A stretch of 64,000 bases of DNA, from contig NZ_JBHMFT010000014.1 of assembly GCF_051433195.1 (NCBI RefSeq), positions 62,001 through 126,000 on the forward strand, given 5' to 3'. Under the pieces are notes generated by a model. It saw nothing but the letters and a program-made list of their open reading frames with translations, had not been told where the DNA came from and ran no database searches. The DNA is from Falsiroseomonas sp051433195. GTDB lineage: Bacteria > Pseudomonadota > Alphaproteobacteria > Acetobacterales > Acetobacteraceae. Below are positions 26,827-35,527 of the stretch, piece after piece (the stretch's first letter is position 1; every line of letters begins with the position of its first letter). Both the position numbers and the translations under genes were made by a program.

Positions 26827-28233
26827 ATGGCGGGTACCAGGGCTGGCGCCATCGCGCGTGCGGAAGGCTGCTTCGACAGCGGCGCCTACCTTGCCGAGTT
26901 GCAGCGCCTGGTCGCGGTGCCGACGGAAAGCCAGCTGCCGGACAGCCTGCCGGCCCTGACACGCTACTGCACCGAAACGCTGCCAGACCTGATGCGGGAC
27001 ATGCCGTTCGACCAGGCGGTGCTGCCCAATCCGCGCGCCGGGCGCGGACCGGTGTTCCTGGCGTCGCGCATCGAAGATCCAACGTTGCCGACCGTGCTGG
27101 TGTATGGCCATGGCGATGTGGTGCGCGGCCTGGCGCCGAAGTGGAGCGAGGGGCTCGACCCCTGGCAGGTCACCGCGCGTGGCGACAAGTGGTATGGCCG
27201 CGGCACGGTCGACAACAAGGGCCAGCACCTGATCGCGATCGAGGCGCTGCGCGCGGTGCTGGCGGAACGGGGCGGCCGGCTCGGCTTCAACGCGAAGGTG
27301 CTGGTGGAGACCGGGGAGGAACAGGGCTCGCCCGGCCTGCGCGACCTGCTGCGGGCGGAGCGTGCGCGGCTGGCGGCTGATGTGTTCATCGGCCTCGACG
27401 GTCCGCGGCAGACCACCTTCATGCCGGAGATGAAGCTGGGCGCCCGCGGTGGCGTGGCCTTCGACCTGGTGGTGCGGCTGCGCGACCATGCGCACCATTC
27501 CGGCCACTGGGGCGGCGTGCTGACGGACCCGGGGTTCGTGCTCGCACATGCCATGGCAAGCATCGTCGACCGCAACGGGCGCATCCTGGTCGAGGGCTGG
27601 ACGCCCGATGCCATGCCGGCTTCGGTGAAGCGCGCCATCGGCGACCTGGTCTTCGAGGATATTCCCGGCCTGCCGGAAGGTGATCCCGGCTGGGGCGAGC
27701 CTGGCCTGTCGAAGGCCGAGAAGATCTTCGGCTGGACCAGCGTGATCGTGCTGGCGGCGCTGGTCGGCCACCCGGACGCGCCGACCAACGCCGTGCAGGG
27801 CGAGGCGCGGGCGCGGCTGCAGGTGCGGCACACCGCGGACGTTCCCGGCACCGCCTTCATCCCGGCGTTGCGGCGACACCTGGATGCCAGGGGCTTCCCG
27901 GAGGTCGAGATCGTGCCGATGATGGAACGCGACATGTTCGGCGCATCCCGCACCGACCCGGACGATCCCTGGGTGGCGATGGTCGCGGGTTCCATGGCGC
28001 GGACCAGCAACCGGGCGCCGAACATCGTTCCGAATTCCTCCGGCTCCAATCCGTCCGACATGTTCCTGGAGGAGTTGGGCACGCCGGTGATCTGGATTCC
28101 CAACAGCTATGCCGGCTGCAACCAGCATGGCCCGGACGAACACGCGTTGGCGCCGCTGCTGCGCGAGGGGCTGGGCCTGATCGCCGGCATCTGGTGGGAC
28201 ATCGGAGAGGGCCGGGTGCCGGCGCGGCGTTGA
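26827..28233 (+). CDS. M20 family metallopeptidase/amidohydrolase
   Basis: A 468-residue dinuclear zinc hydrolase of the M20 (ArgE/DapE/CPG2) family. Metal ligands are His95 and Asp97 (VYGHGDVVRG), Asp129 (YGRGTVDNKGQH) and the Glu164-Glu165 pair (VETGEEQGSPG). It lacks a signal peptide, so it is cytoplasmic. It should cleave an N-acyl or N-carbamoyl amino acid or dipeptide. The ATG at 26827 was preferred over TTG at 26821 because GGGAGG is better spaced. It is 20 nt upstream of a second M20 gene. Confidence 0.9.
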   Translation: MAGTRAGAIARAEGCFDSGAYLAELQRLVAVPTESQLPDSLPALTRYCTETLPDLMRDMPFDQAVLPNPRAGRGPVFLASRIEDPTLPTVLVYGHGDVVRGLAPKWSEGLDPWQVTARGDKWYGRGTVDNKGQHLIAIEALRAVLAERGGRLGFNAKVLVETGEEQGSPGLRDLLRAERARLAADVFIGLDGPRQTTFMPEMKLGARGGVAFDLVVRLRDHAHHSGHWGGVLTDPGFVLAHAMASIVDRNGRILVEGWTPDAMPASVKRAIGDLVFEDIPGLPEGDPGWGEPGLSKAEKIFGWTSVIVLAALVGHPDAPTNAVQGEARARLQVRHTADVPGTAFIPALRRHLDARGFPEVEIVPMMERDMFGASRTDPDDPWVAMVAGSMARTSNRAPNIVPNSSGSNPSDMFLEELGTPVIWIPNSYAGCNQHGPDEHALAPLLREGLGLIAGIWWDIGEGRVPARR

Positions 28234-28253
28234 ACAGGACAGGGAGCGCGAAC

Positions 28254-29678
28254 ATGCGCAATGACGAACAGGTCTGGCGCGAAGTCGACATTCGGCGCGA
28301 GGCCTATGCGGCCCTCAGCGATCGCGTCTGGGGCATGCCGGAACTCTGCTACAACGAGCACCGGAGTGTCGTGGAACATGTCGCGATGCTGGAGGCCGAG
28401 GGGTTCCGCATCACCCGCGATCTCGCCGGCATCCCGACAGCGGTGATGGGCGAGGCCGGCGAAGGCGGGCCTGTGATTGCCATTCTCGGCGAGTATGACG
28501 CGCTGCCCGGATTGTCGCAGGAAGCCGGGGTGGCGGAGCATCGGCCGGTGCCCGGCGACGGCACGGGCCATGGCTGTGGCCACAACGTGCTCGGTGCCGC
28601 AAGCCTGCTGGCGGCGGCTGCGGTGAAGGACTACCTCAAGGCCAACGGCGTCCCCGGCCGCGTGCGCTACTACGGCTGCCCGGCGGAGGAAGGCGGCGCG
28701 GCGAAGGGCTTCATGGTGCGGGAGGGCGCCTTCGACGACGTGGACATCGCGATCTCCTGGCACCCGGCCAGCTTCTCCGGCGTCAACGAGCCGATCTCTC
28801 TGGCCAACACGCGCATCGATTTTTCGTTCGTCGGCCGCGCCAGCCATGCGGCGTCTTCGCCGCATCTCGGCCGGTCCGCGCTGGATGCGGTGGAATTGAT
28901 GAGCGTCGGCGTGAACTACATGCGGGAGCATATGCCGGCGGACGCGCGGATTCACTACGCCTATCTCGACGCCGGCGGCATCGCACCGAATGTCGTGCAG
29001 TCCCGCGCCAAGGTCCGCTACCTGATCCGCGCCCGAAACCTGGTGGAGTTGAACGCCCTGGTGCTGCGGGTGCGGAAGATCGCGGACGGCGCGGCGCTGA
29101 TGACCGAGACGACGGTCTCCACGCAGGTGATCTCCGCCGTGTCCAACCTGCTCGGCAATTCGCCGCTGGAACAGGCGAGGCACGACAATTTCGACCGGCT
29201 CGGGCCGCCGCAGTTCAGCGACGAGGATCGCACCTTCGCGGCCGAAATCCAGAAGACGCTGCGGGAGGAGGACATCCTGTCCGGCTACCGGCGGCAGGGC
29301 GTTGTACCCGACACTGGCAAGGCGCTGTGCGACCTCATCGTCCCGCTGGCTGCGAAGGGGGCCGGCATGAACGGCTCGACGGATGTCGGCGACGTGTCCT
29401 GGAAGGTGCCAACGGTCCAGGCGCGCGGCGCCACCTATGCCATCGGCACGCCGGGTCACAGCTGGCAGGTCGTGGCGCAGGGCAAGGCGCCGGCGGCGCA
29501 CACCGGCATGGTGCATGTGGCGAAGGTGATGGCCGGCACGGCCGTGGATGCCAACCGCAACCCGGACCTGATCGCCAAGGCGAAGGCGGACCACGCGGCG
29601 CGCACCGGCGGCCGGCCCTATGAAAGCCCGCTGCCGGCTGATGCGAAGCCCGCGCTCGGCATGTCGCTGGCGGAATAG
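28254..29678 (+). CDS. M20D amidohydrolase, AbgB-like
   Basis: A 474-residue amidohydrolase resembling the AbgB subunit of p-aminobenzoyl-glutamate hydrolase. Seen are GEYDALPGLSQEAG near residue 80, GTGHGCGHNVLGAASL near residue 103, YGCPAEEGGAAKGFMV near residue 140, SWHPASFSGVN and SFVGRASHAASSPHLGRSALDA (named by its ends). The equivalent AbgA-type gene is absent, and the neighbouring M20 protein is of another subgroup. The actual substrate may be another N-acyl amino acid. AGGGAG lies 8 nt before the ATG. Confidence 0.88.
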   Translation: MRNDEQVWREVDIRREAYAALSDRVWGMPELCYNEHRSVVEHVAMLEAEGFRITRDLAGIPTAVMGEAGEGGPVIAILGEYDALPGLSQEAGVAEHRPVPGDGTGHGCGHNVLGAASLLAAAAVKDYLKANGVPGRVRYYGCPAEEGGAAKGFMVREGAFDDVDIAISWHPASFSGVNEPISLANTRIDFSFVGRASHAASSPHLGRSALDAVELMSVGVNYMREHMPADARIHYAYLDAGGIAPNVVQSRAKVRYLIRARNLVELNALVLRVRKIADGAALMTETTVSTQVISAVSNLLGNSPLEQARHDNFDRLGPPQFSDEDRTFAAEIQKTLREEDILSGYRRQGVVPDTGKALCDLIVPLAAKGAGMNGSTDVGDVSWKVPTVQARGATYAIGTPGHSWQVVAQGKAPAAHTGMVHVAKVMAGTAVDANRNPDLIAKAKADHAARTGGRPYESPLPADAKPALGMSLAE

Positions 29679-29680
29679 AT

Positions 29681-30823
29681 CTACACGACCTCGGTGTAGA
29701 GCTTCCTCAGCTTCGCGAGGTAGTCCGGCTGCCGCTTTTTCGCGGTGCCGGCTTGCACGTCCACCGGTGGCAGCAGCGTGTCGGAAGACTCCATCGAGAA
29801 CTGCCGGACGAATTCAACACGCTGGTCGCGTGCCGTGGCCACGGCCGCCGCGTCGCCGCCGGCGCGCAGCACGTTGGCAGCGATGACGCCGCATTCCACC
29901 GCCTGGGTCGCGCCCTGCCCCAGCGTCGGCACCATCGCCTGCGCCGCATCGCCGAGGAACAGTGCGCGGCCATCCAGCGCATGTCGCAGCACCGGCACGA
30001 TGGCCGACCGCGCCCAATGGATCTCCGCCACATGCGCGTCGATCTTGGCCAGCATCCAGGCGACAGCCGGACATGGCGGCGCATCGGCCGGCGTGAACAG
30101 CGCGCGCTGCGCCGCCGCGGTCTTCATCGCATCCGGGATCTGGCGGTCGATGCCGAGTGGGAAGGTGCCCGCAATGTAGACGGCGCCACCCGGTACGCGA
30201 AAGGACAGCAGGCGGGCATTGCCGTTGAACCACTGGCCGTAGTCGTCATAGGGACAATCCCCAGCCTCCGTCACCAGCAGCCGCCAGATGCAGACGCCGA
30301 GCAGCGTCCCTTCAGGCTCTCCGGCCGCCAGGCTGCGCAGCCGGCTGTAGCGGCCATCGGCACCGACCAGCAGATCGAAGCCGCCGTCGCGCACCAGGCC
30401 ACCGGGCGTCCGGAACACGGGCACGAGGCGGCCCGCGGCATCCTCCTCCAGCGCTTCCAGGGCGTGCGCGCTGCGGGTGCAGCCTGCCACGGGGGCGCGC
30501 AGCAGGCGGTAGAGTTCGGACCAGCGGATGCGGACACCGGGCTCCTCCGCCACCTCCCGCAGGTCGAGGTTGAACAGGCGGGTGCCGTCGGCCAGGTCGA
30601 TGAACCAGCGCTGCCAGGGCAACGAGGCCGCGCGCAGCGCCGCGTGCCGCGCCGTGCGGTTCAGCCGCAGCGCCTTGAGCGCGTTGGGACCGATGTTCAG
30701 CCCCGTGCCGGCCTCCGCCTGGTCACCCGGCGCGACACGCTCGAAGGCCGTGACGTCGAAGCCTTCAAGCCCCTCCGCCAGCAGGCTGCCGGCAACGCCG
30801 GTACCGATGATGCCGATCCGCAT
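29681..30823 (-). CDS. Class A FAD-dependent monooxygenase
   Basis: A 380-residue flavoprotein hydroxylase. The FAD GxGxxG motif is in IGIIGTGVAGSLLAEGL at the N-terminus, the DG motif is LLVGADGRYSRLRSL near residue 150 and the GD motif is LFLGDAAQAMVPTLGQGATQAVE near residue 270 (named by its ends). Such enzymes insert one oxygen atom into aromatic or heteroaromatic rings. It is divergent from the ring-opening amidohydrolase gene across only 65 bp, which suggests shared control and a shared pathway (inference). Confidence 0.87.
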   Translation of the reverse strand: MRIGIIGTGVAGSLLAEGLEGFDVTAFERVAPGDQAEAGTGLNIGPNALKALRLNRTARHAALRAASLPWQRWFIDLADGTRLFNLDLREVAEEPGVRIRWSELYRLLRAPVAGCTRSAHALEALEEDAAGRLVPVFRTPGGLVRDGGFDLLVGADGRYSRLRSLAAGEPEGTLLGVCIWRLLVTEAGDCPYDDYGQWFNGNARLLSFRVPGGAVYIAGTFPLGIDRQIPDAMKTAAAQRALFTPADAPPCPAVAWMLAKIDAHVAEIHWARSAIVPVLRHALDGRALFLGDAAQAMVPTLGQGATQAVECGVIAANVLRAGGDAAAVATARDQRVEFVRQFSMESSDTLLPPVDVQAGTAKKRQPDYLAKLRKLYTEVV

Positions 30824-30888
30824 GAGCCCGTCCCGAAATTTCGTCCTTGGCGGTGCAATCGCCGCGCCAGAGGACTTATGCTCCCGCC

Positions 30889-31953
30889 ATGCCCAAGCTT
30901 TCCATCCACCGCCTGCCCATGGCCCATCCGGGCGACCTTTCGGTCCTGGCCGCGCTGATCGCGACGGGCGAGCTGCGCGCCGGCGACATCCGGGCGGTGA
31001 TCGGCAAAACCGAGGGCAATGGCGGGCTGAACGACTTCACCCGTGGCTACTTCACCCAGTCGCTGATGCTGCTTCTGGCGCGGGAGACGGGGGAGGACGC
31101 TGCCTCGCTGGCCGCGCGCCTTCCCTGCGTGCTGTCCGGCGGCACGGAAGGCGCGCTGTCGCCGCACTACCTGGTGTTTGCCGTGGATCGGGCGCAGGGC
31201 GGCGCACGTGGCCTGGCCCTCGGCACCGCCTTCAGCCCGCCGACACCTGCGGCGGCTATCGGCCGGAATGCGCAGATCAGCCAGGTGGCGCAGGCGGTGC
31301 GGGAGGCCATGGCGCAGGCGGGCATCACGCGGGCCGAGGATGTCGTGCTGGTACAGGTAAAGGCGCCCTGCGCCCAGGCGCCCGGGCCGGAGGCGCGCTC
31401 GCCCGACCCGCGCGTGCTGATGGCGCTGTCCCGCGCAGCCGCCGCCTTCGGCGTTGGCCTGGCTCTCGGGGACATTCTGGATGCTGCCGAGCATGACCTG
31501 CTGCGTGACCTGAACAGATTTTCAAACCGCGCCAGCATCTCCTCCGGCATCGAGGTCACGGCGAATGAGGTGGTGGTCTTCGGCCATGCAGAGGGCTGGG
31601 CGCCAGGCCTGACGGCCGGCGTCGCGCCGATGGCCGACCTTCTCGACCTCGGAGGCGTCGTCGCCGCCTTCCGCGCGTCCGGGCTGGATGCCGCGCCATC
31701 GGTGCCCGCCAGACAGCGGGACCGCGTTCTGGGCGTGATCGCGAAGGGCGAGCCGGAGCGGAACGGTGCGATCCGCGGCGCGCGCCACACCATGCTGGGC
31801 GATACGGACCTTGACGCCCAGCGACACCTGCGGGGTGCGCTGGGCGCCATCGTCGCCAGCGTGGCCGGCACCGGCCAGGTCTTCGTCAGCGGCGGGGCGG
31901 AGCATCAGGGGCCGCCGGGTGGCGGCCTGGTCTGCGTCTTCGCCCGCGCCTGA
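30889..31953 (+). CDS. Ring-opening amidohydrolase (cyanuric acid amidohydrolase/barbiturase family)
   Basis: A 354-residue enzyme of the small AtzD/TrzD/barbiturase family, whose members hydrolyse cyanuric acid or barbituric acid rings. The threefold pseudo-symmetric active site is visible. Lys40 (VIGKTEGNG), Lys158 (VQVKAP) and Lys286 (IAKGEPE) pair with Ser83 (LSGGTEG), the Ser218/Ser219 region (SNRASISSGIE) and Ser334 (FVSGGAEHQGPPGG). Glu290 fits the family metal site. Sequence reading alone does not separate cyanurate from barbiturate. The neighbouring molybdenum hydroxylase and pyrimidine-type importer favour a pyrimidine, whereas the allophanate hydrolase at 2 kb favours cyanurate. 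Cytoplasmic. Confidence 0.88.
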   Translation: MPKLSIHRLPMAHPGDLSVLAALIATGELRAGDIRAVIGKTEGNGGLNDFTRGYFTQSLMLLLARETGEDAASLAARLPCVLSGGTEGALSPHYLVFAVDRAQGGARGLALGTAFSPPTPAAAIGRNAQISQVAQAVREAMAQAGITRAEDVVLVQVKAPCAQAPGPEARSPDPRVLMALSRAAAAFGVGLALGDILDAAEHDLLRDLNRFSNRASISSGIEVTANEVVVFGHAEGWAPGLTAGVAPMADLLDLGGVVAAFRASGLDAAPSVPARQRDRVLGVIAKGEPERNGAIRGARHTMLGDTDLDAQRHLRGALGAIVASVAGTGQVFVSGGAEHQGPPGGGLVCVFARA

Positions 31954-31956
31954 AGG

Positions 31957-32952
31957 TCAGCGCGCCGCGTCGACCACCGCATGCGTCCAGGCGCCGGTCG
32001 GCGCACGCGTGATGACGGGCGATTCGCCGCCGGAGGACAGCAGGGTCTGCACCGTGCGCTCATAATCCGCCGGGTCCAGGCGGCCACCATTGGTGGTGTC
32101 CAGCAGCTTGGCGATCTCGCCCATCATGCGCCGCTGATGCGCTTCGGTCTGCGCGCCGGAGGCATCGTTGTCCAGCACGATGGCCGCCGCCGCATCCGGG
32201 TTCGCCCGCGCCCAGTCCCATCCCTGCATGGAGGCCCGCACGAAGCGGCCCATGCGGGCCACGAAGGCTGCATCGGTCAGGCGGCTTTCAAGAACATAGA
32301 GGCCGTCTTCCAGCGTGGCGACGCCCTGGTCAGCGTAGCGGAACACCGTCAACTGCTCCGGCCGGAAGCCGCCATCGATGACCTGCCAGTATTCGTTGTA
32401 GGTCATGGTGGAGACGCAATCGGCCTGGCGCTGCAGCAGCGGGTCCACGTTGAAGCCCTGGCGCAGCACGCGCACCCCCTGCGGCGTGCCGTTGGTCGGC
32501 AGGTTCAGGCGCGCCATCCAGGCGAGGAACGGGTACTCGTTGCCGGAGAACCAGACGCCCAGCGTGCGGCCGCGCAGGTCCGCCGGCGTGCGGATGCCGG
32601 TCTCGGCGCGGCAGGTCAGCATCAGGCCGGATTGCTTGAAGGGCTGCGCGATGTTCACCAGCGGCACGCCGCGCTCCCGGCTGGCCAGCGCCGCCGGCAT
32701 CCACTCCACCACGACGTCGGCACGGCCACCGGCCATCACCTGCGGCGGCGCGATGTCCGGCCCGCCTGCGTTGATCCGGACATCCAGGTTGGCGGCGCGA
32801 TACATTCCGCGTGCCTGCGCCACGTAGTAGCCGGCAAACTGCGCCTGCGTGACCCACTTCAGTTGCAGCGTGACCCGCTCCTGCGCGCTCGCCGCCGCTG
32901 CGCCGGCCAGAAGGCCAAGTCCGACCAACCCACCCAGAAGTGTCCTGTGCAT
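31957..32952 (-). CDS. ABC transporter substrate-binding protein, ThiY/NMT1-like
   Basis: A 331-residue periplasmic binding protein. After the signal peptide (MHRTLLGGLVGLGLLAGAAAASAQ) comes VTLQLKWVTQAQFAGYYVA, the hallmark of the NMT1/THI5-like group that includes the N-formyl-4-amino-pyrimidine binder ThiY and riboflavin binder RibY. Further motifs are GRADVVVEWMPAAL and DLRGRTLGVWFSGNEYPF. It is the last gene of the molybdenum hydroxylase unit, 16 nt after its permease. A pyrimidine-like ligand is a reasonable inference. Confidence 0.9.
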   Translation of the reverse strand: MHRTLLGGLVGLGLLAGAAAASAQERVTLQLKWVTQAQFAGYYVAQARGMYRAANLDVRINAGGPDIAPPQVMAGGRADVVVEWMPAALASRERGVPLVNIAQPFKQSGLMLTCRAETGIRTPADLRGRTLGVWFSGNEYPFLAWMARLNLPTNGTPQGVRVLRQGFNVDPLLQRQADCVSTMTYNEYWQVIDGGFRPEQLTVFRYADQGVATLEDGLYVLESRLTDAAFVARMGRFVRASMQGWDWARANPDAAAAIVLDNDASGAQTEAHQRRMMGEIAKLLDTTNGGRLDPADYERTVQTLLSSGGESPVITRAPTGAWTHAVVDAAR

Positions 32953-32968
32953 GCCTGTCTCTCCTGTT

Positions 32969-33889
32969 TCAGTTGCGGACCGAGGGGTGCCAGAAGGTTG
33001 CCGCGCGCTCGGCCAACGCCACCAGTCCATAGAATGCCGAACCAGCCACCGCCGCGACAACGATTTCCGCCCAGACCATGTCGAGCGCCAGCCGCGCCGC
33101 CTCCGTGGTGATCCGAAAGCCCATGCCGGTGGTCGGGCTGCCGAAGAACTCGGCCACGATGGCGCCGATCAGGGCCAGCGGCGCGTTGACCTTCAGGGCT
33201 GTGAAGATGAAGGGCAGCGCCGCCGGCAGGCGCAGCAGCCACAGCGTCTGCCGATGGCTGGCGGCATAGCTGCGCATCAGGTCGCGCTCCAGCGCCCCGG
33301 CCGCGGCAAGCCCGGCCACCGTATTCACCAGCATGGGGAAGAACGTCATGGCCACGACGACGGCCGCCTTGGACTGCCAGTCGAAGCCGAACCACATCAC
33401 CATGATTGGCGCGATGCCGACCACCGGCAAGGACGCGACCAGGTTGCCCAGCGGCAGCAGGCCACGGCGCAGGAACGGCACCCGGTCCGCCAGCAGCGCC
33501 ATTGCGAAACCGGCAGCGCCACCGATGACGTAGCCGGCCAGGACCGCCTTGAGGAAAGTCTGCGCGAAATCCTGCCACAGCAGATGCGCCGAGGCCGCCA
33601 TGCGCAGGGCGATGGCAGAAGGCGCCGGCAGCAGCACCATCGGCACGCCGAGGCCCACCACCAGCAGCTCCCACAATGCCAGCAGCGTCGCGCCGAAGGC
33701 CAGCGGGGCACCGAGCGCGCGCCAACCCTCCCCGGGCGCATCCCCCAGGCGCTGCACCAGGACCGCGGCGAGCAACGCCAGGAGTGCCGCCGAGGCCCAT
33801 ATGCCGGCGCCGGGCAGGCCGCCATGCGCGCCGGCGATCGCCGCGGCGAAACCGGCACCGACCAGGGCGGCCAGCGGCGCCGTCCTCAT
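32969..33889 (-). CDS. ABC transporter permease (NitT/TauT/ThiX-like), second
   Basis: A 306-residue permease with two extra N-terminal hydrophobic segments before the six-helix BPD_transp_1 domain. The coupling loop is DLMRSYAASHRQTLWLLRLPAALPFIF (named by its ends), and GMGFRITTEAARLALDMVWAEIV is near the C-terminus. The start at 33889 overlaps the preceding permease stop by 4 nt. The pair would form a heterodimeric channel. Confidence 0.9.
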   Translation of the reverse strand: MRTAPLAALVGAGFAAAIAGAHGGLPGAGIWASAALLALLAAVLVQRLGDAPGEGWRALGAPLAFGATLLALWELLVVGLGVPMVLLPAPSAIALRMAASAHLLWQDFAQTFLKAVLAGYVIGGAAGFAMALLADRVPFLRRGLLPLGNLVASLPVVGIAPIMVMWFGFDWQSKAAVVVAMTFFPMLVNTVAGLAAAGALERDLMRSYAASHRQTLWLLRLPAALPFIFTALKVNAPLALIGAIVAEFFGSPTTGMGFRITTEAARLALDMVWAEIVVAAVAGSAFYGLVALAERAATFWHPSVRN

Positions 33890-34752
33890 GCACGCGCCCC
33901 CATGCGGCGCGCGAGCATCCGCTCCGCCGCGCCCAGCAGCCCGACCAGGCTGGCCGAGAGCAGCGCCGCCATCAGCAGGGCCGACCAGATCTGGATGGTC
34001 TGGCCGAAGTAGGAGCCGGCCAGCAGGCGCGCGCCCAGCCCGGCCTGCGCCCCGGCCGGAAGCTCCGCCACGATCGCCCCGACCACCGCGGCGGCGATGG
34101 CCACCTTGAGGCCCGCGAACAGGTAGGGCAGCGAGGCCGGCAGCCGCAGCTTCCAGAACAGCTGCGCGCGCGAGGCCGACCAGGTCCGCATCAGGTCCAG
34201 TGCCATCGCATCCGGTGCCCGGAACCCCTTCACCATGCCGATGGCCACCGGGAAGAAGCACAGATAGGCCGCGATGATCGCCTTCGGCAGCAGCCCCTGC
34301 AGCCCCAGCGCGCCGAGCGCCACGATGACGATGGGCGCGAGGGCCAACACCGGCACGGCTTGGGAGGCGACGATCCACGGCATCAGGCTGCGCTCCAGTG
34401 CCCGGATGTGGACGATGGCCACCGCCAGCACCACCGCGAAGGCCGCGCCCATGCCGAACCCCACCAGCGCGGCGGACAGGGTGACCCAGGCGTGGTGCAC
34501 CAGGCTGCGGCGGGAGGTCACGGGCAGTGTCGCGGTGGTGCGCCAGAACTCCTCCAGGATCTGGTGCGGCGCGGGCAGCAGTGGCCGCGCGTGGTTCAGC
34601 GTCAGCCGCACCATCTCCGCCGCATCCGGCGCCGCACCCGCCCGTGCCTGCGTATCCGCCACCACCTGCCAGTTCATCCAGATGGCGCCGAGGTACCAGG
34701 CCACCGCCAGCACCGCGCAGATGGTCAGCACGGGCAGGATGCTTCTAGACAT
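33886..34752 (-). CDS. ABC transporter permease (NitT/TauT/ThiX-like), first
   Basis: A 288-residue inner-membrane permease with an N-terminal helix, a periplasmic stretch of about 60 residues and the BPD_transp_1 domain (DLMRTWSASRAQLFWKLRLPASLPYLFAGLKVA coupling region, named by its ends). The overlap with the ATPase gene upstream is 8 nt and with the second permease downstream 4 nt. Two non-identical permeases in one importer are less common in this family than a homodimer. Confidence 0.9.
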   Translation of the reverse strand: MSRSILPVLTICAVLAVAWYLGAIWMNWQVVADTQARAGAAPDAAEMVRLTLNHARPLLPAPHQILEEFWRTTATLPVTSRRSLVHHAWVTLSAALVGFGMGAAFAVVLAVAIVHIRALERSLMPWIVASQAVPVLALAPIVIVALGALGLQGLLPKAIIAAYLCFFPVAIGMVKGFRAPDAMALDLMRTWSASRAQLFWKLRLPASLPYLFAGLKVAIAAAVVGAIVAELPAGAQAGLGARLLAGSYFGQTIQIWSALLMAALLSASLVGLLGAAERMLARRMGARA

Positions 34753-35527
34753 CGTAGGAATGCCCGGCCCGCAGGCCTTCCCGCACGCGCTGGGCGATGC
34801 GCAGGAATGCCGCCGTCTCGCGGATCTCGAGCGGGCGATCCGGACCGAGGTCGCACTCCACGATGTCGGTGATGCGTCCCGGGCGCGGCGACATCACCAC
34901 GATGCGGGTGGACAGGAACACGGCTTCGGGAATCGAATGGGTGACGAAGACCACGGTCTTGCGCGTCGCGGCCCACAGCTTCAGCAGTTGCTCGTTCAGG
35001 TGGTCGCGGACGATCTCGTCGAGCGCACCGAAGGGCTCGTCCATCAGCAGCAGCTTCGGCTCGAAGGCCAGGGCTCGCGCGATGGAGGCGCGTTGCTGCA
35101 TGCCGCCGGAAAGCTGCCAGGGGAACCTGCGCTCGAAACCCGAGAGGTTGACCAGCGCCAGTTGCGCCCGGGCCCGCGCTTCCCGCTCCGCCCGCGCCAC
35201 GCCCATGATCTCCAGCGGCAGCATGACGTTGCCGAGGATGGTGCGCCAGGGATACAGCGCCGGCGCCTGGAAGACATAGCCGTAGTCGCGCGCCAGCCGC
35301 GCCTGTTCCGGCGTGCGGCCGTTCACACTGATGCTGCCCGCGGTCGCGCGCTCCAGGTCCGCGATCACGCGCAGCAGCGTGGTCTTGCCGCAGCCGGATG
35401 GCCCGATCAGCGAGACGAACTCGCCCGGTGCGACATCCAGCGTCACGTCGGACAGCGCATGCACCGTCCCGTCCTGCGTCGGAAAATCGAGCGACAGCTT
35501 CCGGGCCGAGATGACCGGCTCAGCCAC
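34745..35527 (-). CDS. ABC transporter ATP-binding protein (SsuB/TauB-like)
   Basis: A 260-residue ATPase with Walker A GPSGCGKTTLL, signature LSGGMQQRASIARAL, Walker B KLLLMDEPFGALDE and switch His in FVTHSIPEAVFLS. It starts with GTG at 35527, 8 nt inside the 3' end of the molybdenum hydroxylase large-subunit gene. This welds the importer to the enzyme genes transcriptionally and probably translationally. Confidence 0.92.
   Translation of the reverse strand: MAEPVISARKLSLDFPTQDGTVHALSDVTLDVAPGEFVSLIGPSGCGKTTLLRVIADLERATAGSISVNGRTPEQARLARDYGYVFQAPALYPWRTILGNVMLPLEIMGVARAEREARARAQLALVNLSGFERRFPWQLSGGMQQRASIARALAFEPKLLLMDEPFGALDEIVRDHLNEQLLKLWAATRKTVVFVTHSIPEAVFLSTRIVVMSPRPGRITDIVECDLGPDRPLEIRETAAFLRIAQRVREGLRAGHSYDV

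Noticed and set aside
30847..30863. GG-N10-GC pattern upstream of the ring-opening amidohydrolase as a sigma-54 promoter
   Set aside because: Spacing fits, but the -24 box (TTGGCGG) and -12 box (TCGCC) both deviate from consensus. It is too weak to call beside the urtA site.
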